A stretch of DNA of 33,409 nt from Agathobacter sp. (GCA_022772675.1 JALEZW010000021.1:1-33409), one strand, 5' to 3'; positions 1-7,908 are shown, counted from the stretch's first letter. A program made the numbers and translations. The notes: generated by a model from the sequence alone, not told the origin.

Positions 1-1317
1 GATGTCTTCTGGAGATGTCTCAAGACGTACAAGTACGACTTTCTCTCCTTTTTCAGCCCAAGCTTCTGCGTCATCAGCTGTGAATACAACTTTACCACAA
101 GCAGCTCCCGGAGATGCTCCAAGACCTTTTCCAAGTGGAGTTGCAGCTTTAAGTGCAGCAGCATCGAACTGTGGATGTAATAATGTATCAAGGTTACGAG
201 GGTCGATCATTGCAACAGCCTCTGCTGGTGTCTTATGTCCCTCATCTACTAAATCGCAAGCGATCTTAAGAGCAGCTGGAGCTGTTCTCTTTCCGTTACG
301 ACACTGAAGCATATAGAGTTTTTTGTTCTCAACAGTAAACTCCATATCCTGCATATCATGGTAGTGATTCTCAAGAGTCTCACAAACCTTCAGGAACTCA
401 GCATATGCCTCCGGGAACTCCTGCTCCATCTGGGTGATCGGCATTGGAGTACGAACACCGGCAACTACGTCCTCGCCCTGTGCGTTGATGAGGAACTCAC
501 CCATAAGCTTCTTCTCACCGGTTGCAGGATCACGGGTAAAGGCAACACCGGTACCGGACTCGTTATTTAAGTTACCGAATACCATTGGCATTACGTTAAC
601 TGCAGTACCCCAGGAATATGGGATATCATTGTCTCTTCTGTATACGTTGGCACGAGGGTTGTCCCATGAACGGAAAACTGCCTCAATGGCTAACTTCAAC
701 TGAACAACCGGATCAGACGGGAAATCCTCTCCTAACTGATTCTTGTACTCAGCCTTGAACTGCTCAGCTAAGGTCTTAAGGTCTTCTGCGGTAAGATCGA
801 TATCGTATTTAACACCCTTCTCCTCTTTCATCTTGTCGATGAGCTGCTCGAAGTACTTCTTACCAACCTCCATAACGACGTCAGAGAACATCTGGATGAA
901 ACGTCTGTATGAATCATATACGAAACGTTTGAACTTCGGATCCGGATTTCCTGCAATCATAGCTTCTACTACTTCGTCATTGAGACCAAGGTTTAAGATG
1001 GTGTCCATCATACCAGGCATAGATGCTCTCGCACCGGAACGAACGGAAACTAAGAGAGGATTCTTAAGATCGCCGAACTTCTTGCCGTTGATCTCCTCCA
1101 TCTTCTTAACGCCTTCCATAGCCTGAGCCATGATCTCATCGTTGATCTTGCGACCATCCTCATAGTACTGTGTACATGCCTCAGTAGTGATTGTGAATCC
1201 CTGTGGTACAGGAAGTCCGATGCTTGTCATCTCGGCGAGGTTAGCACCTTTACCACCAAGAAGATTACGCATGGTCATGTCACCTTCGCTGAACATGTAG
1301 ACCCATTTGTTTGCCAT
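1..1317 (-). CDS. ppdK: Pyruvate, phosphate dikinase, N-terminal part (cut by left edge)
   Basis: Interconverts pyruvate + ATP + Pi and PEP + AMP + PPi in the cytoplasm, central to glycolysis/gluconeogenesis in many anaerobes. The frame opens at 1317 with MANKWVYMFSEGD and GGKGANLAEMTSIGLP, the typical start of the family, behind a perfect AGGAGG site, and stays open for 439 codons to the window edge. The family is about 870-880 residues, so only the ATP-grasp half is present. The last visible residues (KVVLVRLETSPEDI) lie just before where the phosphohistidine motif (GGMTSHAA) is expected, so the catalytic His is just outside the window. It has its own promoter (1413-1440) with an inverted repeat, so it is probably not simply the last gene of the pilus operon. 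Truncation is an artefact of the window. Confidence 0.96.
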   Translation of the reverse strand, partial: MANKWVYMFSEGDMTMRNLLGGKGANLAEMTSIGLPVPQGFTITTEACTQYYEDGRKINDEIMAQAMEGVKKMEEINGKKFGDLKNPLLVSVRSGARASMPGMMDTILNLGLNDEVVEAMIAGNPDPKFKRFVYDSYRRFIQMFSDVVMEVGKKYFEQLIDKMKEEKGVKYDIDLTAEDLKTLAEQFKAEYKNQLGEDFPSDPVVQLKLAIEAVFRSWDNPRANVYRRDNDIPYSWGTAVNVMPMVFGNLNNESGTGVAFTRDPATGEKKLMGEFLINAQGEDVVAGVRTPMPITQMEQEFPEAYAEFLKVCETLENHYHDMQDMEFTVENKKLYMLQCRNGKRTAPAALKIACDLVDEGHKTPAEAVAMIDPRNLDTLLHPQFDAAALKAATPLGKGLGASPGAACGKVVFTADDAEAWAEKGEKVVLVRLETSPEDI

Positions 1318-1377
1318 TTGACAATTCCTCCTAAATTTTTTATTTACTGGTATGGGATATCTCCCATCCATATGCTA

Positions 1378-1414
1378 ATTAATGTGTGCACTTATAAAAA
1401 GCACACACATTAAT
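1378..1414. repeat. Inverted repeat over the ppdK transcription start
   Basis: ATTAATGTGTGC (1378-1389) faces GCACACACATTAAT (1401-1414) across an 11 bp spacer; the arms differ only by one extra GT. It covers the end of the -10 box and the predicted start site. Neither strand has a run of T after the arm, so it is unlikely to be a terminator. An operator or a 5' leader stem is the better reading. Confidence 0.55.
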
Positions 1415-1440
1415 AATAACACAAATCTGTCAAATATCAA
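1413..1440 (-). promoter_or_regulatory. Sigma-A-type promoter of ppdK
   Basis: On the minus strand a -35 box TTGATA (1435-1440) is separated by 16 bp from a -10 box TATTAT (1413-1418), each matching the consensus at 5 of 6 positions. The predicted start, near 1406, gives a leader of about 90 nt before the ppdK start codon. The -10 box overlaps one arm of the inverted repeat at 1378-1414. Confidence 0.65.
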
Positions 1441-2502
1441 CTAATTTTTCTGTTCCGGCTTTATCCTATCATCAGAAGACTTTTTAGCAGCTGAAGAACG
1501 TTTTTTCAACCTTACACCAAGCAGAATTGCAATCCCCATTCCAAGGACAGCAGCCGCCCCCACGCTGATTGGTATAATCGTTCCATTTTTCATAATCACG
1601 GATGACAGCGGAACTTTATCATCATTTATCTCATGGTCCTTATTTGAGGCCATCGGAACCTGCTGATCGTCAATGTTTGTATTCGGCGCAGCTTCCGGCT
1701 CATTATTTCCTGCCTGTGGCATATTCTGTCCATCCGGAACAACTACCGGGTTCCCGGCATTGGCATTTCCGGCACCATTGTCTCCTGCTCCGTTGTTATT
1801 TCCGGCTCCGTTATTTCCAGCTCCGTTGTTTCCGTTTCCATTATCTCCCGGAGTGTTGGTATTTCCATTGCCATTCCCATTATTCACAACGCTTGTGGCA
1901 GCCTTAGTATATACAAACTGGAAAACGTTTTTGGACGCATCGGAATCCAGAACCGCGGTCTTATTATATTCATCCGGAATATAGCCGTCAATATAAAGAT
2001 AAGCAATAACCGGCTTGTCTCCTACATTCCCGTAATATGTCCGGCTTTCTGCCAGCTGGTTTCCATCGGAATCTACATAATTTACGGTATACTCGGCAAG
2101 TTCTCCCGGGATTCCATATGCCACTACATAATCCTGATCTCCACATACCGAAAAGGCCGATTTCGCGACGGTATTATTGTCTCTTCCGCTCAGACGAATT
2201 CCTTTTACATAATATTTACTGTTTTCCCCCGGGGTAACATTATTCTGTGCATCGAGACTTACCACATCACCATATTCCAGCCCCTTTACAACGATTTTAT
2301 CGTTTTCGGAAGCTACAGAAACCTCTGCCTTATTTCCTGATGCTTTTCTAACCTGCACATGATTTCCCCTGAAGCTCCCCTGTGCTCCACTGTAAAAGGT
2401 TACTGTATAACTGTAAGACTTTGCCATAACCGGGGCAGCCTCCATACAAAGTCCGGACAGCATGACAAGCATCATAAGAAAACATTTAAGAGTTCTTTTC
2501 AT
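1441..2502 (-). CDS. Secreted MucBP-like protein with Gly/Asn repeat stalk and C-terminal membrane anchor
   Basis: About 353 residues. The start at 2502 (MKRTLKCFLMML) follows AGGGGG and opens a clear signal peptide ending near PVMA; a longer frame starting at 2541 lacks this logic. An extracellular region of beta-rich character includes a stretch (EYTVNYVDSDGNQLAESRTY ... DGYIPDEY) resembling MucBP-type repeats of mucin-binding surface proteins. A low-complexity Gly/Asn/Ala linker follows, then a single membrane helix (about 308-332) and a Lys/Arg-rich tail. There is no LPXTG, so it is probably anchored by the helix. It overlaps the upstream gene by 17 bp and is the last gene of the appendage operon. 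Mucin binding is inference. Confidence 0.8.
   Translation of the reverse strand: MKRTLKCFLMMLVMLSGLCMEAAPVMAKSYSYTVTFYSGAQGSFRGNHVQVRKASGNKAEVSVASENDKIVVKGLEYGDVVSLDAQNNVTPGENSKYYVKGIRLSGRDNNTVAKSAFSVCGDQDYVVAYGIPGELAEYTVNYVDSDGNQLAESRTYYGNVGDKPVIAYLYIDGYIPDEYNKTAVLDSDASKNVFQFVYTKAATSVVNNGNGNGNTNTPGDNGNGNNGAGNNGAGNNNGAGDNGAGNANAGNPVVVPDGQNMPQAGNNEPEAAPNTNIDDQQVPMASNKDHEINDDKVPLSSVIMKNGTIIPISVGAAAVLGMGIAILLGVRLKKRSSAAKKSSDDRIKPEQKN
1750..1892 (-). repeat. Degenerate tandem repeat encoding a Gly/Asn/Ala stalk
   Basis: Units of about 15-18 bp around TCCGGCTCCGTTATT (plus-strand reading) recur and encode NNGAG-like repeats in the preceding protein. Such low-complexity stalks space an adhesive domain away from the membrane, and repeat number can vary by slippage. 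Confidence 0.7.
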
Positions 2503-3226
2503 CTTTAGAAGCCCCCTTTCGCCTATCTGCCAGTGCAACAACCAGAAGAGTGATTCCTAAAACCAGAAGAATGATAGATGAAAACGACCATACATCTCCT
2601 GTTTTTACTCTCGGTGTAACCGTATTATACGTTTTAGGATTTTTAAAATGCGGATTGGAATCTGCCTCTACCGCAAAATTCATCATCAGTTTTGCCAGCG
2701 TATCCTGATAAATATTACCCTGACTCTCACCATCCAGCCCCACCAGAAGATCTACGGACGCACTCTCCTGCGGTTTCAGTTTATCCAGATAAAAGAATTT
2801 ATCCAGAGAGTTGGTTGCCTCTTTTAATCCTTCACCTGCTTCTGTATCTTTTTCTCCACCTACACTTGTACTGCTGTAGATTTCCCTAGTCTTTCCCGAA
2901 GGATCATTGTATGTCAGAATATATGAATAACCGCCGTTCTCGGCTACCTTCTGGGCATCCTCCAAACTGCTCAAAACATCATTAGACATATACCATCTGG
3001 TGATAAATTCACTGTCATTTTTAATATTAACTGAAAATGTAACCGTATCCCCCGGTTCCATCTGCGAAACCGAAGCTGCAACCTTATTGGAATCAAAGGA
3101 ACTATCCATTTTTTTGCCTGTAAATGTACAGGAACCTGCATTTGTTACTGACTCTTCTGCATATACCGTGCTTATGGAACCCAGAATAAGCAACATGCCT
3201 GCAAATGCTGCAAAAAACTTTTTCAT
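2486..3226 (-). CDS. Secreted membrane-anchored protein with VKTGD sorting-like C-terminus
   Basis: 246 residues with a signal peptide (MKKFFAAFAGMLLILGSISTVYA), an extracellular domain of unknown family, then VKTGD (207-211), a hydrophobic helix (about 214-234) and a basic tail. That order (motif, helix, positive charges) is that of a sortase signal, but the usual leading Leu-Pro is missing (sequence is PRVKTGD). It starts 12 nt after the upstream gene with GGAGGGCAATATG, a good ribosome binding site. The domain has the look of a TasA/DUF-type beta-sandwich (SVNIKNDSEF is reminiscent of camelysin-like proteins), but I do not recognise it firmly. Likely an accessory or cell-wall-base subunit of the appendage. 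Confidence 0.78.
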   Translation of the reverse strand: MKKFFAAFAGMLLILGSISTVYAEESVTNAGSCTFTGKKMDSSFDSNKVAASVSQMEPGDTVTFSVNIKNDSEFITRWYMSNDVLSSLEDAQKVAENGGYSYILTYNDPSGKTREIYSSTSVGGEKDTEAGEGLKEATNSLDKFFYLDKLKPQESASVDLLVGLDGESQGNIYQDTLAKLMMNFAVEADSNPHFKNPKTYNTVTPRVKTGDVWSFSSIILLVLGITLLVVALADRRKGASKDEKNS

Positions 3227-3238
3227 ATTGCCCTCCTA

Positions 3239-3988
3239 TCAATTCAGACTAAGTGAACCACTATCGGAAATATTAACATCTATTCCCCATGCGCTTTTAA
3301 TAGCTGCCTTTGCATTGTGTGTCTGAACCGCATCTACCGTTGCTTCCAGTACAAATCGTGTCCCCTCATATTCATACGTTGTGGTAATCGTAGTGAATCC
3401 ATTGGCATCGGTTTTGGATGTCTTTCCAACAATTTTAGCAATATCACCGCTGATACTGATTTCGTCTGCAAAATTTGAGGATGTCTCTCCTTTAGGCAGC
3501 ACAGAAGTATAATAGAACACATTTCTTTCTGCTGTTTCTGCACTCTTATCCTCAACCCATCCATCATTTGTAAAAGAAATCTTTATCTTTGACGGATCAA
3601 GATCAGCTCTTTTCTCACCACTTTTCTCATCAATCCAATAGCGGGACACCGTAACCCTGACATATTCATCAATGGTTCCGCTGTTTTTGACTGCCAGCTC
3701 CTCCGGATAATGTTTGTCCAGCACAATTTTATCATCTCCGGCTGTCTCTAAAAGTTTGCCAAGCAGTTCTCCGGTTGCCTCACTCCAGGAATCGTCACGG
3801 TGCCTGTAATCTCTCCAGCTGATATCTTCACCGTTTTCTGTAAGTGTGACTCCGATGGATTTCAAATCAATCTGTGCAAGATAATCGTCGCTGAGATAGG
3901 TAAGCGCTGCCTGGGTTGCGCCAATTGAAGAAAATGCAAGTACAACCGCTGAGCAGGCTGCAAGACTCACTAGAATTTTCCGTTTCAT
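3239..3988 (-). CDS. TasA/camelysin-like secreted protein with SipW-type signal peptide
   Basis: 249 residues. The N-terminus (MKRKILVSLAACSAVVLAFSS then ATQAALTYLSD) has the layout of SipW-dependent signal peptides: basic start, hydrophobic core, a small-residue site followed directly by an aromatic/Asp-rich mature start. The mature part contains the family-like phrases AVKNSGTIDEYVRVTVSRYW and VFYYTSVLPKGETS, which occur in TasA/camelysin-like sandwich domains of Clostridia. There is no membrane anchor at the C-terminus. Its ATG overlaps the upstream stop (ATGA), implying translational coupling. By analogy with Bacillus TasA it could be an extracellular fibre or matrix subunit; that is inference. 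Confidence 0.8.
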   Translation of the reverse strand: MKRKILVSLAACSAVVLAFSSIGATQAALTYLSDDYLAQIDLKSIGVTLTENGEDISWRDYRHRDDSWSEATGELLGKLLETAGDDKIVLDKHYPEELAVKNSGTIDEYVRVTVSRYWIDEKSGEKRADLDPSKIKISFTNDGWVEDKSAETAERNVFYYTSVLPKGETSSNFADEISISGDIAKIVGKTSKTDANGFTTITTTYEYEGTRFVLEATVDAVQTHNAKAAIKSAWGIDVNISDSGSLSLN

Positions 3989-4527
3989 TGTCTGCCCTCC
4001 TCTTCTTCATACTGGGATGCCATAGACCAGTCTGCATCTTTTGCAGCACAGGGGTTACCATTTGCATCATACGTAACAGGAGTACATTCCTGTACTACAA
4101 CCACATTAAAGCTTGCTTTAACGTCAGCACCTACCGTAATTGAGGCTACAATCGGTTCTGTCATCTTTCCTACCGGCACAACCTGACTGTAATACCAGTA
4201 CCCGTCGTTTCTCTGACTCCAGTTACTTCCCTCAGCAGCAATCTGGAACTGGCTTGCAGCAATAACCCGGACTCTGACAAAACAGTCCGTTTTACCTGTA
4301 TTTTCAATCTGGATTGTCTTTTTCCAATTTTTGAATTTCTCATGAACATCTGTCTCGGGTCCAATATCTATAGATAATCCCCCTTTTGCCGTAACATATG
4401 TAGTAAAATATGCCATGGTCTCATTTACGGACAATCCCATAAGAATCAAAGCAGAAAGAAGCCCTGCCCCTGCAAGGATACGATGGTTTCTATTTAGTTT
4501 TCTGCTGGATTTTGATATTTTTTTCAT
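3985..4527 (-). CDS. TasA/camelysin-like secreted protein with SipW-type signal peptide
   Basis: 180 residues from the ATG at 4527, which overlaps the upstream TGA (TGATG). An in-frame ATG at 4548 would add MGMGAEV; I prefer 4527 because it is coupled to the upstream stop. The N-terminus (LNRNHRILAGAGLLSALILM then ETMAYFTTYVTAKGG) is close to the textbook SipW-type signal, where AYF and a Thr/Val stretch follow the cleavage site. IQIENTGKTDCFVRVRV and GYWYYSQVVPVGKMTEP match the conserved core of TasA-like proteins. No anchor. It is a close architectural sister of the next gene, suggesting the pair co-assembles. Gene order and coupling place it in the appendage operon. Confidence 0.82.
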   Translation of the reverse strand: MKKISKSSRKLNRNHRILAGAGLLSALILMGLSVNETMAYFTTYVTAKGGLSIDIGPETDVHEKFKNWKKTIQIENTGKTDCFVRVRVIAASQFQIAAEGSNWSQRNDGYWYYSQVVPVGKMTEPIVASITVGADVKASFNVVVVQECTPVTYDANGNPCAAKDADWSMASQYEEEEGRQ

Positions 4528-5480
4528 CACTTCTGCACCCATTCCCATCCTGTTCCGTCGTATTCAAAATGATTCACAACACCGGTACTATAAATCAGTC
4601 TTCCATTATAATCATTTGTAAAATCAACCGATGATGTCTTTTCAGCAACAATTTCCGTCTGAATCTCCGGGGATGATGTCACCTGATAGCTTCCGGCTGA
4701 ATAAACTTCCTTTACTACAACCTTGGATCCTGCAGGAATATGATCAACAACAATACTCTGACTCCCCGCTCCGCCAAAAGTTATGGAAGCAATATCGGAA
4801 AACACAACTTTCCCATCCTTGTCATACGCCTCAATATCAAAAGCAAACAGTGGATTTCCCAGAGACGAATTATACGTCTTCAACACTTTGTTAATTTGAA
4901 TACTGCCATACAGCATATGCTGCTCTGGCTTCAGTCCAATGACAATATTGTCATAAATCCATTTATCCTCTCCAGCGCCGGAAACAAGAAATTCATTATT
5001 CGGTACTGAGACAAGATAAGGAACAAAAGTATAGCTGTATGAATCTGTCTTTACCTCTTTTGTATGAACCAGATACATTCCAGTGGAAAGATTGAAAACA
5101 GTTCCCTTTCCATCACTTACGTTTATGACCGCCGATGAATTTAGATTATCTCGATTCACTATATCCAATGCACTCTTTGCCATCTTCTCCCAGTCATCTG
5201 TGGAAGTCTTACTGCTGATGCCTCTAAAGGATTCTGCCATATCCTTAAATTCCGCCGTTGCAGTGTAGATATCATCCTGATTCACATCTGCCACTTTGTA
5301 TAATTCTACCGGAAAACTAATACGATCCAAATCACTCCAGGAGTCCGGGATATCCACCGTCACGGAACATTTCCTCTGTGTATCGATATGCGTTTCTGCC
5401 AAAATACAATTGCCTGTCAACCCCAGCAGAAACATGGCCGTCACTATTACACCTATAACCCTCTTCAAGTTCTTACGCAT
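4527..5480 (-). CDS. Pilin-like secreted protein lacking a wall anchor
   Basis: 317 residues with a signal peptide (MRKNLKRVIGVIVTAMFLLG ... ILA). The first half (about 30-185) resembles the N-terminal pilin domain: VELYKVADV near the start and TGMYLVHTKEV at its end, as in Gram-positive pilins. The second half (about 192-300) resembles Spy0128/DUF7601-type isopeptide pilin domains (LFAFDIEAYDKDGK, VDHIPAGSKVVVKEVYSAG). It ends in VVNHFEYDGTGWEWVQK with no LPXTG, helix or basic tail, so it is secreted but cannot itself be sorted to the wall. The start follows AGGAGG; only 18 nt separate it from the sortase gene. Likely an ancillary or capping pilin; function inferred from context. Confidence 0.82.
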   Translation of the reverse strand: MRKNLKRVIGVIVTAMFLLGLTGNCILAETHIDTQRKCSVTVDIPDSWSDLDRISFPVELYKVADVNQDDIYTATAEFKDMAESFRGISSKTSTDDWEKMAKSALDIVNRDNLNSSAVINVSDGKGTVFNLSTGMYLVHTKEVKTDSYSYTFVPYLVSVPNNEFLVSGAGEDKWIYDNIVIGLKPEQHMLYGSIQINKVLKTYNSSLGNPLFAFDIEAYDKDGKVVFSDIASITFGGAGSQSIVVDHIPAGSKVVVKEVYSAGSYQVTSSPEIQTEIVAEKTSSVDFTNDYNGRLIYSTGVVNHFEYDGTGWEWVQK

Positions 5481-5498
5481 TTTTCCTCCTTCCTGATT

Positions 5499-6320
5499 CT
5501 ATCTGAATCGATACAAAATCGTCCTGTTGATAAACTTACAAAGCAAAACATATGTAGTCAGAAATAAACCTGCCAGTATTACAGCTTCATGAAGAGGTTC
5601 TATCTGCTTAGCATCCTCCACAACCAATCCCTCTTCATCATTTCGGATTCGATGTCCTCTGACCAGAAGTCTGTGGGAATTAACACCATACGGTGTACAG
5701 GTAACCAGAGTACAATAATCCTTATCCGATTCAATTCTTAAGTCATTCAGTTCATTTGGCAATACAATCCGGATCTGATCCACCTCGTATGTCAGAATTT
5801 CTCCCAAAACAGATAACTTAAATACATCCCCCTCTGCCATCTGATCAATATCTGTAAACAATTTGGAAGATGTCAGTCCTCTATGCCCTGATATGGCGCA
5901 ATGTGTTCCTTTTCCTCCGACTGGAAGTGATGTTCCCCCAATGTGCCCTACACCAATCTGAAGTACTTCCTGGTCTGTTCCATGGTAAATAGGAAGTGAG
6001 ACTGAAATCGAAGGAATTTCTACATAGCCCATTACTCCATTTCCTGCGATATTTAAAAGACTCTCATATTTTTTTCTCTGCCTGTCGGTCATATGATATC
6101 TGTCATTATTCTTAAGAAGAGCCTTATTATATTCTTTGGCATCCTCCCTCAATTTTTCAAGAGTCTGTTTATCCACATTATTAACTTTATCTACATAACC
6201 GGCAATTGCCTGTGACTGATGAAACTGATTCCAATAATCACTTACTGTTGGATATAACAGTAAGGACAACCCTGCGAGAATTACAATCGATAGTAAAATT
6301 GTAGATATATGTTTTCTCAT
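5499..6320 (-). CDS. srtC: Class C (pilus-assembly) sortase
   Basis: Membrane transpeptidase that cleaves LPXTG-type pilins and polymerises them through lysine side chains. From the ATG at 6320 (AAGGAG seven bases upstream) it is 273 residues; an upstream in-frame ATG has no good ribosome site. It has an N-terminal membrane helix (about 8-23), the class C start of the barrel (GVMGYVEIPSISVSLPIYHG), catalytic His146 (ISGHRG), Cys208 (TLVTCTPYG) and Arg217 (NSHRLLVRG), and a C-terminal helix (about 246-262) typical of class C enzymes. The usual DPF/DPW lid motif before the barrel is not evident; the region reads NNDRYHMTDRQRKKY. Substrates are presumably the two upstream LPSTG proteins. Confidence 0.95.
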   Translation of the reverse strand: MRKHISTILLSIVILAGLSLLLYPTVSDYWNQFHQSQAIAGYVDKVNNVDKQTLEKLREDAKEYNKALLKNNDRYHMTDRQRKKYESLLNIAGNGVMGYVEIPSISVSLPIYHGTDQEVLQIGVGHIGGTSLPVGGKGTHCAISGHRGLTSSKLFTDIDQMAEGDVFKLSVLGEILTYEVDQIRIVLPNELNDLRIESDKDYCTLVTCTPYGVNSHRLLVRGHRIRNDEEGLVVEDAKQIEPLHEAVILAGLFLTTYVLLCKFINRTILYRFR

Positions 6321-6389
6321 AGTGCTCTCCTTGCTGTTATCATGCAACACTTTTCATATCATATATTCTTTTCTATTCTGGTACTGTAA

Positions 6390-6420
6390 CTGCCATGGGC
6401 CATCAGCGGTCCCATGGCAG
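6390..6420 (-). other. Intercistronic stem-loop between backbone pilin and sortase
   Basis: CTGCCATGGG (6390-6399) and CCCATGGCAG (6411-6420) form a perfect 10 bp inverted repeat around an 11 nt loop, in the 115 nt gap after the pilin stop codon. No U run follows in either direction, so it is not a standard terminator. It may protect the 3' end of the pilin transcript or reduce read-through into the sortase gene. Confidence 0.65.
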
Positions 6421-6435
6421 AAAACAGGTATTTTT

Positions 6436-7908
6436 TTATCTTCTAACACGCTTCTTTGTAACAAGAAAAACTCCAGCTCCCAGTACCAGAACAGCACCAA
6501 TAACATAAATAACTACTCTTCCTGCACCACCGGTAGACGGAAGTGTTGCACCAGACTTGTTTACAACATCTGTTGTCAGGCTTCCCTCTTCCAGAACCGG
6601 TGTAAACGTAATCGTTCCATCTGATACATTTCCGGTTAAAGAAGTAAGCGCAGGCGTTTCTGATAAGACATCATGCTCTGCTACTACATTAAATGTCTGA
6701 TCCGGAATTGTGTTGTACCCATCCGGTGTCTTTGTCTCCTTTAATACATAAGTACCATCATCAAGACCTTTGAATGTGAAGACAGTAGTCTGCGCATCAC
6801 TAATCTCTACATAGCTGATTTCCTTTTCCGTACCATCTGCAAGTTTTTTGTACAGTGTAAACTGTGCACCTGTAAGTGGCTTCTGCTCTCCATCAATCTT
6901 ATTTACAACAACCTTGTATGTAAATACAATAACCGTATCCTTAGGAGTATTTCCGGTCTCTCCTTCTCCACCTGCATTAGGGTTATTTGAGAATTCAAGA
7001 TAAACATCATTCGGGTTTCCGGCTGCTCCCAATACCGCATTTTCATTCAGCTGTGCAGTATATGTCACAACCACTTTGCTGCCGTCTGTCGCACCAAGAA
7101 TCTTTACATCATCACAGGAAAATGTAAGGTTTGTCCCATCACTGTTTACCGCAAATGAAGAAGTAACATCTTTTCCATCGACTGTTACAGCGTAATCACT
7201 GTTATACGTAAGTCCTGCTGAAAGTGTATCATGGAAAACAAGCTTGTATGTCTTGTAAGAAGAAACATTCTCTGCCAATGCGGCTGTCAGCTGGAATGGT
7301 ACATCATCTCCAATATCATAGTCTGCAGAATCCTGCCATCCTGTTGTTTCACCAGTTGTGTCATTCTTATCCTGCACTTTTTTCTCAACAGTGGTTGTAC
7401 TGGTCTTTGGAGTGATAGTCTCATCCTTTACGACAACAAGAATGTATGAAGTATATGACTCCGTTGTTCCCGCTAAGGAACCATCCTTATCTTTTACAAG
7501 ATAATATCCGGAAGCAAGTCCCGAAATCTTTACCTCTGTAGAACCATCCGGGACAGAAACACTTCCTGCCGGATTAGCAGCGTATCCGTTCAGTGTTTCT
7601 GCTGCTGCCTTTGCCTCATCTGAATTGTCTGTAAATTTACTGAGAGCCTCAGCATATGCTGCCGCATCACCAAGTGCGGTCTTTCCATCCTCGGTAATTC
7701 CACTTCCCCATGCTATATTAGAAAGCTTTTCTCCTTTTTCATCCAAGTTACCTGCTAAAATCTGGTAAGCCTCATAGGTATGACCTGCTTCAGCTTTTTG
7801 GATTGTGATGTCGTATGTCTTTTCCGTATCAGCAAATACAGGCACATTCATTACGAATGTGAAAACCAATGCCAAAAGAAAAGCAACGCATCTCTTCATT
7901 TTTTTCAT
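6436..7908 (-). CDS. LPSTG backbone (major) pilin, isopeptide-forming fimbrial subunit
   Basis: 490 residues. Signal peptide 1-26 (ending PVFA), a pilin D1-like domain (about 30-165), a candidate pilin-motif lysine K168 in ITPK, a middle GramPos pilin backbone-like domain (about 170-325), and a SpaA/Cna B-like domain (about 333-445) with the E-box YVLKETKTPDGY (387-398), which supplies the Glu for an intramolecular Lys-Asn isopeptide bond. The C-terminus is LPSTG (456-460), a membrane helix and KKRVRR. This is the standard order for the polymerised shaft subunit of sortase pili. Its ATG overlaps the stop of the adhesin gene (ATGA) and GGAGG precedes it by seven bases. Confidence 0.95.
   Translation of the reverse strand: MKKMKRCVAFLLALVFTFVMNVPVFADTEKTYDITIQKAEAGHTYEAYQILAGNLDEKGEKLSNIAWGSGITEDGKTALGDAAAYAEALSKFTDNSDEAKAAAETLNGYAANPAGSVSVPDGSTEVKISGLASGYYLVKDKDGSLAGTTESYTSYILVVVKDETITPKTSTTTVEKKVQDKNDTTGETTGWQDSADYDIGDDVPFQLTAALAENVSSYKTYKLVFHDTLSAGLTYNSDYAVTVDGKDVTSSFAVNSDGTNLTFSCDDVKILGATDGSKVVVTYTAQLNENAVLGAAGNPNDVYLEFSNNPNAGGEGETGNTPKDTVIVFTYKVVVNKIDGEQKPLTGAQFTLYKKLADGTEKEISYVEISDAQTTVFTFKGLDDGTYVLKETKTPDGYNTIPDQTFNVVAEHDVLSETPALTSLTGNVSDGTITFTPVLEEGSLTTDVVNKSGATLPSTGGAGRVVIYVIGAVLVLGAGVFLVTKKRVRR

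Noticed and set aside
1378-1414. Terminator of the appendage operon
   Set aside because: The stem is good but neither side is followed by a U run, and it overlaps the ppdK promoter.
1750-1892. CRISPR-like repeat
   Set aside because: Units are contiguous, in frame within a coding gene, degenerate, and have no unique spacers.
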